From an uncultured Clostridium sp. (lineage in GTDB: Bacteria > Bacillota > Clostridia > TANB77 > CAG-508), in NCBI GenBank assembly GCA_958438515.1, contig CAUBRZ010000003.1, forward strand, positions 1-64,000: a stretch of DNA of 64,000 nucleotides. Reading direction: 5' to 3'. The notes beneath the pieces are model-generated. The model was not told where the DNA came from. It ran no database searches and saw only the letters and a list, made by a program, of their open reading frames with translations. Positions 37,108-47,781 of this stretch are shown in pieces (the first letter of the stretch is position 1; the number at the start of each line of letters is the position of its first letter). Both the position numbers and the translations under genes were made by a program.

Positions 37108-39045
37108 TTATTTTATAACTATAGATTTTTTATTTTGATTTATACTTTTAGATTTCAAATTTATACACATTTCTTCTATTGATGATAATGTTGCAATTAT
37201 ATATGATAAATTTATAAATACATTTTCATATTTTGTAAAAATAAAATATGGTAATAGAAATATTAATACTCCTGCTATTTTGTTAAGATATGTATGTAAT
37301 ATTGCAAAAGTCTTATATTTCTTTAGTACAATAAATATTGATATTAATCTTACTAAGAATATTATAATTATGCATACTATCCATATTCTCTTGGAAATAA
37401 TTATAGGGTATAAAACCTTTATTATTACAATTCCAAATACTAAATCTGCAATTGAATCTAATTTTCCACCTGCTTTAGTTTCTGTCTTCGTTTTTCTTGC
37501 TTGTTCATAGCTTATACAAAAATTATCAGGCTTTCCACCAAATCTATGATTTGTTAAATTCCAAGTCGGATCTAATATAGTGTTTCCTCTGGCGATTTTC
37601 CCATTTGCAAGTGGAAATTCCATATCTTTAATCTTTAAAAAGGTATGTGTATCGCTAGATACTAGTTCACTTTGTATGCCAATCCTATTAAGCATATATT
37701 GTTCAACTTTTGCTAGTCCATTACAAACACCATAACCAGAGCTGATTACTTTCCACAAGGCTCTACAACCTGCACTATTAAACACTTCTGTATCAAAATC
37801 AGGACTATAACTTATTTTTTTACCTATTGCATTATCTATTACTGCCATTTTTTGTGCTTTTGAATATTTAGGATTTAAGTTATCAATTATGGAATTTATT
37901 CACTCTTCTGCTTCTTTATATTCTGTGGCAGTTGAATAAAATGTTACAGTATCATTTAAATTACTGCGTACTTCTAGATTTGGACAAATATCACAAAGCT
38001 CTATAAATTTAATCCTCTGTTTTTTTGTAAATTTTTCAGGATTTATGCTAATTAAACTATCTAATCCACGATAGTCTTCTAAATTTTTTTCAAAATCTAA
38101 AATAACTTTTCCATCATATTCTGTTGTTTGTACACTAAGTGCTGATTTATATTCTTCTGGGAAATTAGTTATATCAATACTCTGTTTAACATCTGTTTTT
38201 AATGTAGCTAAAATTTCTCTCTTTTCACTTAATGTTAAATTAATATTTTCTAGATTTACTAAAAATTCTTCTTGTTGTTTAGTATCCAATTTATTTATAA
38301 TTTCATAAGGAGATATCCCATTTTCACTACAAAACTCTTTATGTTCTACTAAAAATTCACTTAAGATGTTAGCATCTAATGTTTGTAATATATTAAAAAT
38401 ATTAATTTTATTAAAACTTTTTTCTTTTAACAATACATCTAATTTATAACTATTACTACAAGTCTCTAGTATATCAGTTTTCTGATAGTTGGTAAATTGA
38501 TATATTTCTATTATTTTATCCTTTGCTTCTTCACTTGATAATTCTTTTACTAAATCAACAATTTTAAAATCCTCAAAATCCAATTGATTTTTAATTAAAT
38601 CTATATCCATTAATACTTCTACTTTTGCCTCATCAGTTAAACTTGAAACAATACTTTTTAATTCATAACCAGAAATTTGATATTTCTCTATAAATTCTTG
38701 ATTATGTAATAATTGTTTTTTTCCATTATCACTCATTTCTTTAATAATACCAACTATTTGATAACTTGTAACATCATTCATAATATCCTCATTACTCATC
38801 ATTTGTAATATTATATTCTCATCAGAAACAAGTTCAATTATTCTACCTTTTATCCAACCTTCAAATTGTCTGAAATGTGAATAGTCAAACAATTTTAGTT
38901 TTTCCTCATCACTCAAAAAATCACTAATTAAATCACAAAATTCCTTTGCATTTAATTTATATTTATTTAATGTTTCTCTACTCGCAAATATACTTAATTT
39001 ATCACCAGTCTGTTCTAATAATATTCTTAAATCTTGAGCGTTCAT
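37108..39045 (-). pseudogene. Degenerate chimera: helical-repeat/transglutaminase-like protein joined to the end of a CDP-alcohol phosphatidyltransferase, with in-frame UGA
   Basis: From ATG 39045 (behind AGGAGGAATA) about 381 codons encode a solenoid of roughly 45-residue helical repeats, then a UGA at 37900-37902. The same frame continues with INSIIDNLNPKYSKAQKMAV and a transglutaminase-like domain with an apparent triad: SGYGVCNGLAKVE (Cys), SSDTHTFLKI (His), NTILDPTWNL (Asp). At about 37500 the sequence changes to ARKTKTETKAGGKLDSIADL plus membrane helices, which is the second half of the CDP-alcohol phosphatidyltransferase signature (DG..AR........G...D...D) without its first half. The junction lies at a shared ARK. 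The UGA sits where a Trp codon would fit. I read it as a decayed, deletion-fused gene. Confidence 0.65.
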
Positions 39046-39457
39046 TATTCCTCCTAATTTGTATTTGTAAATTAAATCTTTTATTATTTTCATATAACAT
39101 ATATTAATTAAAATTAAAACTACTAAAATAGGAAAACTTGTAAATAGTAACTTTTTCAAGTATTTATAAGTAATTAACAAAACTATGAATGCAAGGTTCA
39201 ATATGCTATTTGCAGACACATTAAAAATAAGTATGTACTTAAAATATCTAATTTTATAAAATTAGATTTATACTTTTTATTTATATCACAACATTATATT
39301 CTTTTATATTGTCCCAAAGCATTTGTTATATATTGTCAATACTTTTTGTATTCTATATTAATTTCTAATGTTTCAGCATTTAGTTCTAATTTGTGTATTA
39401 CTTCAAATTCAATCATAGAAAATGTAATCTTTTCCTAAAATTTTTATATATAAGAAA
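39046..39457 (-). other. Gap of about 400 bases without a supported gene
   Basis: The frame of the chimera extends upstream to a GTG at 39219 and would add a hydrophobic helix, but the strong start is at 39045. A perfect palindrome ATCTAATTTTATAAAATTAGAT lies near 39245-39266. A 26-codon ORF at 39339-39416 (MIEFEVIHKLELNAETLEIN) has no ribosome-binding site. Nothing else is supported. Confidence 0.5.
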
Positions 39458-39458
39458 A

Positions 39459-39493
39459 ACAACCTACAAACTTTTTCGTTAGTAAGTTGTTAA
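39459..39493 (-). terminator. Terminator after tRNA-Tyr
   Basis: Minus strand hairpin ACAACTTAC...GTAGGTTGT followed by TTTTTC. Confidence 0.7.
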
Positions 39494-39496
39494 ACT

Positions 39497-39582
39497 TGGT
39501 GGGCAGGGAAGGATTCGAACCTTCGTACTCGAATGAGAACAGATTTACAGTCTGCCGCCTTTAGCCACTCGGCCACCTACCC
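39497..39582 (-). tRNA. tRNA-Tyr (anticodon GTA)
   Basis: 86-nt class II tRNA with encoded CCA. The acceptor GGGTAGG pairs with CCTGCCC. Anticodon loop CTGTAAA. A long variable arm and GGTTCGAATCC T-loop are present. It is co-transcribed with tRNA-Met from the promoter at 39703-39731. Confidence 0.95.
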
Positions 39583-39597
39583 AAATATAAAATTAAA

Positions 39598-39674
39598 TGG
39601 TGCTCCCTCAAGGATTCGAACCTTGGACCCACCGGTTATGAGCCGGTTGCTCTGACCAACTGAGCTAAGGGAGC
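39598..39674 (-). tRNA. tRNA-Met (anticodon CAT), elongator type likely
   Basis: 77 nt with encoded CCA; acceptor GCTCCCT pairs with AGGGAGC. Loop CTCATAA. It lacks the initiator features (three G-C pairs at the anticodon stem base next to an unpaired 1-72). An isoleucine tRNA with lysidine at the CAT anticodon cannot be excluded. Confidence 0.88.
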
Positions 39675-39702
39675 ATTTGCTACATTATTTAGCACAAGAT
39701 AA

Positions 39703-39731
39703 AGTATAACTTATTTTTATATAATTGTCAA
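39703..39731 (-). promoter_or_regulatory. Promoter of the tRNA-Met/tRNA-Tyr unit
   Basis: Minus strand -35 TTGACA (39726-39731), 17-nt spacer, -10 TATACT (39703-39708): nearly consensus. Confidence 0.88.
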
Positions 39732-39767
39732 TACATTTTTTAAAAATTTTTGTTGCAAAATATTTTG

Positions 39768-39792
39768 GCAAGGCTAACTGCCTTGCCATTTT
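39768..39792 (-). terminator. Terminator of dprA
   Basis: Minus strand hairpin TGGCAAGGC-AGTTA-GCCTTGCCA just after the dprA stop. Confidence 0.85.
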
Positions 39793-39802
39793 TTATAGAT
39801 AC

Positions 39803-40672
39803 TCAAATTTCAATTTCTTTATAATTTGTAACCATCTTTGCTCCTTGTTTTATTAAATCATTAGTTCCAAAAGAATTACTAGAATTAATGTTTCCTGGAA
39901 CTACATAAACTTCTCTTCCTTGTTCTAAAGCAAAATCAACAGTAATTAACGTTCCACTTTTTTTCTTTGCCTCAACAACTATAATGCCTTTTGTCATTCC
40001 ACTAATAATTCTATTTCTTGCAGGAAAATTAATTTTGTTTGGTTTTACACCTAAAGGATATTCAGAAATTATAGTACCTTTTTTACTTATTATTTCTTCA
40101 AATAAAGTCTTATTTTGTATAGGATACATACTATCCAACCCATGCCCTACAACAGCAACCGTTTTTCCATATGCAGATAAAGCACCAATATGTGCATAAC
40201 TATCTATTCCTTTTGCTAGTCCACTTACTATGTTAATATTGCTATTTGCTAAATTATAAGAAAAATATTTAGCAACTTCTTTACCATATTCAGAACACTC
40301 TCTACATCCCACAATCGCAATAGATATATTATTTAGAATATCTTTATTTCCCTTTACATACAAACTAATCGGGAAATCATAAATTTCTTTTAGAATCTTA
40401 GGATATTCTTTATCATATACTGAAATAATATCAATATTTCTTCTCTTCATTTCATAAATATGATTATTAACTATACTTCTTGTTTTAGTATCTAATATAT
40501 TTTGTGCTCTATTTATTCCTATTTCAGGTATTTGTAAAAGTTGTTTTTTAGTCAATTTATAAATTTTTTCTGGAGTTTTATATATTTTTAATAGTTTTTG
40601 TTTACTTATATTTCCTAACCCTTTAACTAATGATAACCATATCCAATATTTTTTACTTTCTAATTCTTTCAT
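39803..40672 (-). CDS. dprA: DNA-processing protein DprA
   Basis: About 289 aa. DprA loads RecA on incoming single-stranded DNA. N-terminal helix-hairpin-helix-like segment, then the Rossmann fold: SIAIVGCRECSEYGKEVAKY, SGLAKGIDSYAHIGAL, TVAVVGHGLD, FPARNRIISGMTKGIIVVEA and VYVVPGNINSSNSFGTNDLI. The start at 40672 follows AAAGGAGGAAAT; the longer frame begins upstream of that site. The C-terminal winged helix found in some DprA proteins is absent. Confidence 0.93.
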   Translation of the reverse strand: MKELESKKYWIWLSLVKGLGNISKQKLLKIYKTPEKIYKLTKKQLLQIPEIGINRAQNILDTKTRSIVNNHIYEMKRRNIDIISVYDKEYPKILKEIYDFPISLYVKGNKDILNNISIAIVGCRECSEYGKEVAKYFSYNLANSNINIVSGLAKGIDSYAHIGALSAYGKTVAVVGHGLDSMYPIQNKTLFEEIISKKGTIISEYPLGVKPNKINFPARNRIISGMTKGIIVVEAKKKSGTLITVDFALEQGREVYVVPGNINSSNSFGTNDLIKQGAKMVTNYKEIEI

Positions 40673-40752
40673 ATTTCCTCCTTTACCTTTTTTAACCACA
40701 AAAAAAGAACATTATAAATAATAATGCCCCTATATATTATTTTATTTAATTA

Positions 40753-41607
40753 TTATACATTTTTATATTGTTCTTTTGTTGCTTTAATTACATTATTCAT
40801 TAACATTGCAATTGTCATAGGCCCAACTCCTCCTGGAACCGGTGTTATATAACTTGCTTTTTTTTCTATATTTTCAAAATCAACATCTCCTGTTAATTTT
40901 CCATCTTCTCCTCTATTTATTCCTACATCTATAATAACTACCCCATCTTTAACCATATCAGCAGTTACAAACTTTGATTTTCCAATAGCTGCTATTATAA
41001 CATCTGCTCTTTTTGTATGTTCTTCAATATTTTTAGTCTTTGAATGGCATACTGTAACTGTTGCATTTTTTTGTAAACAACATTGTATTAAGGGTTTTCC
41101 AACTATATTGCTTCTTCCTAAAATCACTACATCTTTACCAGTTAAGTCAATATTGTACTCTTCAAACATTCTTATAACTCCATATGGTGTACATGATACA
41201 AATGTATCTTCACCAATACATAGCTTTCCTACACTAATTGGATTAAAACCATCTACATCTTTTAAATCAGAAATTGCCTTAAATGCCTCATTAATATTCA
41301 GATGTTGTGGTATAGGACTTTGCAATAAAATTCCATTTATTTCTTTATTTTTATTTAATTTATTAATTAATTCTAGTAATTCTTCTTGTGATATATCTTC
41401 TTCTAAAAGATACTCTTCATATTCTATTCCTACTTCATTACACGCCTTACTTTTATTTCTTACATATACCTTAGATGCTGGATTGTTTCCTACCATAATA
41501 ACAGCAAGTTTCGGAGTTATTCCTTTTTTTCTTAATTCATCACACTCTATTTTTAAATTTTCTCTTGTTTTTTTTGCTAATGCTTTTCCATCAATTATTG
41601 TTGACAT
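40753..41607 (-). CDS. folD: Bifunctional methylene-THF dehydrogenase / methenyl-THF cyclohydrolase
   Basis: 284 aa, full length. One-carbon metabolism. AVIMVGNNPASKVYVRNKSK, the folate-binding QSPIPQHLN, VVILGRSNIVGKPLIQCCLQ (NADP site), DVGINRGEDG and ITPVPGGVGPMTIAMLM are all intact. A CGG at 40839-40841 spans CCG|GTT and is out of phase. Confidence 0.96.
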   Translation of the reverse strand: MSTIIDGKALAKKTRENLKIECDELRKKGITPKLAVIMVGNNPASKVYVRNKSKACNEVGIEYEEYLLEEDISQEELLELINKLNKNKEINGILLQSPIPQHLNINEAFKAISDLKDVDGFNPISVGKLCIGEDTFVSCTPYGVIRMFEEYNIDLTGKDVVILGRSNIVGKPLIQCCLQKNATVTVCHSKTKNIEEHTKRADVIIAAIGKSKFVTADMVKDGVVIIDVGINRGEDGKLTGDVDFENIEKKASYITPVPGGVGPMTIAMLMNNVIKATKEQYKNV

Positions 41608-41691
41608 TTTATTCTCCTTTTATTTATATATTATTATTTCATATATCTACGTTATTTTACCTTAAAAACTTACCTTTTTCAATATTTTATA

Positions 41692-41928
41692 TTAATTTTC
41701 TAATCTATACTCTATATCTTCCATATATGGAAAGATTTCTTTTACTCTTTTTAAAGTTAGCATAAGCATTTTGGGCTGAGGATTTTTTTTATGTTCTGAC
41801 AACAGTTTTTGTGTATAACAATTTTCAGCTGTTTTAAATAGAACATATCTATTTCCTACATAAGTATAATAGATTTGATATCCATCTCTTAAATCTTGCC
41901 ACATTCTTTCAAATGTATAATTTTCCAT
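41692..41928 (-). CDS. Small conserved-looking protein of unknown function
   Basis: 78 aa. MENYTFERMWQDLRDGYQIY, YYTYVGNRYVLFKTAENCYT, ending EIFPYMEDIEYRLEN. Mixed alpha/beta, no motif recognised. AAAAGGAGAAAATA before the ATG. It lies 12 bp downstream of ligA, so they probably share a transcript. Confidence 0.7.
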   Translation of the reverse strand: MENYTFERMWQDLRDGYQIYYTYVGNRYVLFKTAENCYTQKLLSEHKKNPQPKMLMLTLKRVKEIFPYMEDIEYRLEN

Positions 41929-41940
41929 TATTTTCTCCTT

Positions 41941-43953
<2,013 letters not shown>

Positions 43954-44004
43954 TTAAAATCGCTTTTTATTTTCTTTTTTATTATATACAATTAGAAAAA
44001 AAAA

Positions 44005-44033
44005 ATAAAGGAATTTCATAAAATTCCTTTATT
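44005..44033 (-). terminator. Terminator downstream of the sortase gene
   Basis: Minus strand hairpin AAAGGAATTTTATGAAATTCCTTT followed by A/T-rich tail with TTTTTTTTT. Confidence 0.8.
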
Positions 44034-44040
44034 AATTTTA

Positions 44041-44709
44041 TTAGTCAGCTTTTGCAAATATTATCAATCTCGCACTACTATCATCTGTACAAGTTGATAG
44101 TGTTACTTCTGGTTTTCCTGCTGTATCTCTTTGATAGAAAGATGTATCTTCTGGTGTTGTTTCAAATTTATTATATATTGTATAAGTTAGTTTTTTTCCA
44201 TCATTATCTGTTATATATATTTTATCCCCTATATTTAATTTTTTATTATTAGAGAAAAATAATCCATTTCTATAATTGTGTCCTATAATAACACTATTTC
44301 CTGGTTGGTTAACTCCTGAACCATATAAAAATGCTACTGCTGTTTCTATTGATTTTTTTGTTACCTTATCAAGAATTGGATATTTAAAATTTGTTTTTGG
44401 AATTTCCATAGTTCCTAATACTCCAAATCCCTTATATGTTTTAGTTGTTTTTGATGTTGATGCATTAGAATCCTTTATTTGATCAAATGGATTCTCATCA
44501 CTAGTGTTTGCATTATCTTTATCTTGATTATCTTCAGATTCACCATCTGTTACATCTCCTTGAAAATTATCAACAAAGTTTGATGTATCTTTAGTTACAA
44601 TATAATTTTGATAATAATCATATCCTAAAAATCCTAATAAACCAACAATAGCTACAATTACAATTATCAATATTACTGTTAATACCTTACTATATTTACT
44701 CTCAAACAT
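44041..44709 (-). CDS. Sortase family transpeptidase
   Basis: 222 aa. One N-terminal membrane helix (residues 8-32), an acidic linker (GDVTDGESEDNQDKDNANTS), then the sortase barrel with IIGHNYRNGLFFSNNKKLNI (catalytic His), VTLSTCTDDSSARLIIFAKA (Cys ... Arg). It joins surface proteins to the wall at LPxTG-like signals. No substrate with such a signal is seen in the window. The compact form resembles class D or E sortases; the class is not certain. Start behind GGAGGTTAAAAA. Confidence 0.88.
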   Translation of the reverse strand: MFESKYSKVLTVILIIVIVAIVGLLGFLGYDYYQNYIVTKDTSNFVDNFQGDVTDGESEDNQDKDNANTSDENPFDQIKDSNASTSKTTKTYKGFGVLGTMEIPKTNFKYPILDKVTKKSIETAVAFLYGSGVNQPGNSVIIGHNYRNGLFFSNNKKLNIGDKIYITDNDGKKLTYTIYNKFETTPEDTSFYQRDTAGKPEVTLSTCTDDSSARLIIFAKAD

Positions 44710-44784
44710 TTTTTAACCTCCGTATACTTTCAATACTATTTTTATTATAGCATATATGAATAAAAAATGGAATAGTAGTAATAT

Positions 44785-44822
44785 AAAAAGTTTTACTTGT
44801 ATTTTTTTAGTAAAACTTTTAT
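44785..44822 (-). terminator. Terminator of the alaS-hinT unit
   Basis: Hairpin AAAAGTTTTAC...GTAAAACTTTT directly after hinT, with a T-run on the minus strand. Confidence 0.75.
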
Positions 44823-44830
44823 TTTAATTG

Positions 44831-45175
44831 TTAAACAATTTTTTCTCCTAATTTTGTTCCTGCTAATAGATGAAAATGTAAATGCATAACTTCTTGTCCT
44901 CCATCTTCGCCACAGTTAACAATTACTCTATAACCTTTTTCTTTTACTCCTTGTTCTTGTGCTATTTTATTAATTACACTATATATTTTACCAATTAGTA
45001 TTTCATCATCTTTTTGTAATTCTGCAAGAGATGTGATATGTTTTTTAGGTATTACTAATATATGAATTGGTGCAGCTGGATTAATATCCTTAAATGCAAG
45101 TATTTCATCATCTTCATATACTTTTGTAGATGGTATTTCTCCTTTTACTATTTTACAAAATAGACATTCATTCAT
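44831..45175 (-). CDS. hinT: HIT family hydrolase (HinT-like)
   Basis: 114 aa. CLFCKIVKGEIPSTKVYEDD is the usual start, and EVMHLHFHLLAGTKLGEKIV contains the HxHxH triad. HinT hydrolyses nucleoside phosphoramidates and has been tied to removal of aminoacyl-adenylates. It lies 19 bp behind alaS, an arrangement consistent with that role. Confidence 0.92.
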   Translation of the reverse strand: MNECLFCKIVKGEIPSTKVYEDDEILAFKDINPAAPIHILVIPKKHITSLAELQKDDEILIGKIYSVINKIAQEQGVKEKGYRVIVNCGEDGGQEVMHLHFHLLAGTKLGEKIV

Positions 45176-45194
45176 TTTTATACCTCCTAAAATA

Positions 45195-46946
45195 TTATTC
45201 TTTTATTAAAATTGCTTTTATTCTCCTTACTCCTGAAGAACTAGATTCTTCCTTCTTTATTTTAAATCTTCCTAATTCTTTAGTATTTTTTACATGTGGT
45301 CCCCCACACAATTCTTTAGATATTTTTCCAATTGAGTATACTGTTACTATATCTGGATATTTTTCTATAAACATACATTCTGCACCAGATTTTATTGCTT
45401 CTTCTTTTTTCATTTCTTGTTTTGTAACTGGTATTTCTTCTTTTATCCATTTGTTTACTAAATCTTCTACTTTTTTCTTTTCTTCATCTGTTAATTTATG
45501 ATCACAGTTGAAATCAAATCTCATTCTGTCTACTGTAATATTTGATCCTCTTTGATGTGCATCTTTACCTATTACTTGTTTTAATGCTGCATTTAATAAA
45601 TGAGTTGCTGTATGATATTTTATAGTTTCCTCTGTTTGTTCTGCTAGTCCTCCTTTAAATTTTTGCTCTGCACCTAACCTTGATTTTTCTTGATGCTTTT
45701 TAAATAACTCTTCAAATTCTTTTTCGTCTATATCATAACCGTTTTCTTTAGCCAATTCCTTTGTTACTTCTGGAGGAAAACCATAAGTATCATATAATCT
45801 AAATACAACTTGCCCCGGAATTATTTTAGTCTTATCTAATTTTCCTATTTCCTTTTGAAATTCTTTTTCTCCATGTGATAATGTTTTTACAAATTTATCT
45901 TTTTCTCCTAACATTACTTCTTTTATAAGTTGTTTATTTTTTTCTAACTCTGGATACATTTCTTTTAGGTTTTCCACATTTAAATCAATTAATGTTGATA
46001 ATTCATTTAAATCAATTTGCAATTTATTTAAATGTCTAATCATTCTTCTTATTAATCTTCTTAATACATAACCTCTGTCTATATTGCTTGGTCTTCCTCC
46101 ATCTGATATTATCATCATACTAGAACGCAAATGTTCTGCTATAATTCTTCTACTTTCTATGTTATCTACTTTTTGAAGTTCTTCTAATTTTTCCATAATT
46201 GGTTTAAATATTTCTGTATCATATGGAGTTTGTTTTCCTTGTAATAACATTGCCATTCTCTCTAAACCTAAACCTGTATCTACATTTCTTTGCTTTAATT
46301 TTGAATATCCATTTTTGTCTTTAAAATATTCCATAAATACATTGTTCCATATTTCTACATATTTACCACAATCACAAGATGGTTGACATTGAGATGAACA
46401 TGCTGGTTTTCCTGTATCATAGAACATCTCTGTGTCTGGACCACATGGACCTTCTTCACCTGCTATCCACCAGTTATCATCTTTACCATAAAAATAAATG
46501 TGATCTTCTAATATTCCAGCCTTTTTCCATGCTTCTGCAGCCACAGTATCTTTTGGACAATCTTCATCTCCTGCAAAACATGTTACTGATAATTTTTCTA
46601 CTGGTATTTGTAACTCTTTTGTTAAAAATTCAAAACTCATAGCTATTGACTCTTCTTTAAAGTAGTCTCCTAAAGACCAGTTTCCAAGCATCTCAAAATA
46701 TGTTAAATGACGATTATCTCCTACTTCTTCTATGTCATTTGTTCTAACACATTTTTGATAATCTGTAAGACGTGTTCCTTCTGGATGTTTTTCCCCTAAT
46801 AAATATGGTACTAATGGTTGCATTCCTGCCGTTGTAAATAACACAGATGGATCATTTTCTGGAATTAATGGTGCTGATGGAATTACTACATGTCCATGTT
46901 TTTTAAAAAAGTCTAAGTATTTATTTCTTATTTCTATTGCTTTCAT
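45195..46946 (-). CDS. alaS: Alanyl-tRNA synthetase, short form without the C-Ala domain
   Basis: 583 aa against the usual 870 or so. Catalytic domain from MKAIEIRNKYLDFFKKHGHV through TAGMQPLVPYLLGEKHPEGT and FEMLGNWSLGDYFKEES; tRNA-recognition domain; editing domain with the zinc ligands TATHLLNAAL (HxxxH) and KELCGGPHV (CxxxH). The protein stops after GVRRIKAILIKE, so the DHHA1/C-Ala domain is missing. The end is followed by hinT with good spacing, so it looks like a naturally short form, not a break. No CGG shift explains it: I see no C-Ala coding in any frame downstream. Confidence 0.93.
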   Translation of the reverse strand: MKAIEIRNKYLDFFKKHGHVVIPSAPLIPENDPSVLFTTAGMQPLVPYLLGEKHPEGTRLTDYQKCVRTNDIEEVGDNRHLTYFEMLGNWSLGDYFKEESIAMSFEFLTKELQIPVEKLSVTCFAGDEDCPKDTVAAEAWKKAGILEDHIYFYGKDDNWWIAGEEGPCGPDTEMFYDTGKPACSSQCQPSCDCGKYVEIWNNVFMEYFKDKNGYSKLKQRNVDTGLGLERMAMLLQGKQTPYDTEIFKPIMEKLEELQKVDNIESRRIIAEHLRSSMMIISDGGRPSNIDRGYVLRRLIRRMIRHLNKLQIDLNELSTLIDLNVENLKEMYPELEKNKQLIKEVMLGEKDKFVKTLSHGEKEFQKEIGKLDKTKIIPGQVVFRLYDTYGFPPEVTKELAKENGYDIDEKEFEELFKKHQEKSRLGAEQKFKGGLAEQTEETIKYHTATHLLNAALKQVIGKDAHQRGSNITVDRMRFDFNCDHKLTDEEKKKVEDLVNKWIKEEIPVTKQEMKKEEAIKSGAECMFIEKYPDIVTVYSIGKISKELCGGPHVKNTKELGRFKIKKEESSSSGVRRIKAILIKE

Positions 46947-47026
46947 ATTATCTCTCCTTGTTTTATTTTCGTTTTTCCTTATAAGATTATACTTCAGAAT
47001 ACTTGAAAAATCAATACTAAATAAAT

Positions 47027-47053
47027 AAAGACTTTGAAGATTTCAAAGTCTTT
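47027..47053 (-). terminator. Terminator of spoVT
   Basis: Perfect 12-bp hairpin AAAGACTTTGAA...TTCAAAGTCTTT followed by AT-rich sequence, downstream of the spoVT stop. Confidence 0.8.
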
Positions 47054-47105
47054 ATAACATTAAAATTATATAACCAAAATATTATTACTCATTTGTCTTT
47101 TATTA

Positions 47106-47660
47106 TTAAATATCCATTTGGCTTCCTAAAAATGTAGCAGCTGATTGAGCCACCTTCTTTTCTACTTCATCCATTTTCTTATTTGGTTCTTTTGACATAA
47201 GTATTACTGTTCCTATAGTATCTCCATTAGATATAATTGGATAAACTATTTGAGCATTATTTTTTCTTTCCTTATTATCATTTTTAGTAATAGGCATTGC
47301 TAAATCACTATTTTCATTGCTTGTATATACTTCTTTATCTTCCATCAATTGCTCCAATTCTTTGCTTACATCTTGTTCTAAAAATTCTTTTTTTGAACCA
47401 CCAGATACTGCTATAATTGTATCTTTATCTGTTATACACGCAATATGACCTGTAGTTTTAGATAAAGTCTCTGCATATCCTGCAGCAAATTCAGAAAGTT
47501 CACCTATTGGAGAATATTTTTTTAAAATCACTTGACCTTCTCTATCTGTAAATATCTCTAATGGATCTCCCTCCTTAATTCTTAGAGTTTTTCTTATTTC
47601 CTTTGGAATAACTACTCTCCCTAAATCATCTATTCTTCTTACAACTCCAGTTGCTTTCAT
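47106..47660 (-). CDS. spoVT: Stage V sporulation transcription regulator SpoVT
   Basis: 184 aa. N-terminal AbrB swapped-hairpin domain (MKATGVVRRIDDLGRVVIPK, EIRKTLRIKEGDPLEIFTD) and a C-terminal GAF-like domain (residues 55-184). SpoVT tunes sigma-G genes in the forespore. The start follows GGAGGAAAATT. A sigma-G-like promoter is possible at 47696-47725. Confidence 0.92.
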   Translation of the reverse strand: MKATGVVRRIDDLGRVVIPKEIRKTLRIKEGDPLEIFTDREGQVILKKYSPIGELSEFAAGYAETLSKTTGHIACITDKDTIIAVSGGSKKEFLEQDVSKELEQLMEDKEVYTSNENSDLAMPITKNDNKERKNNAQIVYPIISNGDTIGTVILMSKEPNKKMDEVEKKVAQSAATFLGSQMDI

Positions 47661-47695
47661 AATTTTCCTCCTCGATTTTTTTTAATTTATACTCT

Positions 47696-47725
47696 TATTA
47701 TTACAAAAGAGGAAAAAATTATTCA
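47696..47725 (-). promoter_or_regulatory. Possible sigma-G-like promoter of spoVT
   Basis: Minus strand TGAATA (47720-47725), 17-nt spacer, AATAATA (47696-47702), close to the sigma-G pattern GNATR / CATNNTA. Low confidence in so AT-rich a region. Confidence 0.35.
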
Positions 47726-47735
47726 TTTTTTGTAC

Positions 47736-47777
47736 AAAAAATGTTACACAAATATTTTTATATTTATGTAACATTTT
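47736..47777 (-). terminator. Terminator downstream of the KAP NTPase gene
   Basis: Hairpin AAAAATGTTACA ... TGTAACATTTTT with T-run on the minus strand. Confidence 0.75.
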
Positions 47778-47781
47778 TACT

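Noticed and set aside
39046..39219. Hydrophobic N-terminal extension of the solenoid protein from GTG 39219
   Set aside because: The AGGAGGAATA before the ATG at 39045 is far stronger; the upstream segment lacks a ribosome-binding site.
39339..39416. 26-codon ORF MIEFEVIHKLELNAETLEIN
   Set aside because: No ribosome-binding site, too short and no context; perhaps a remnant.
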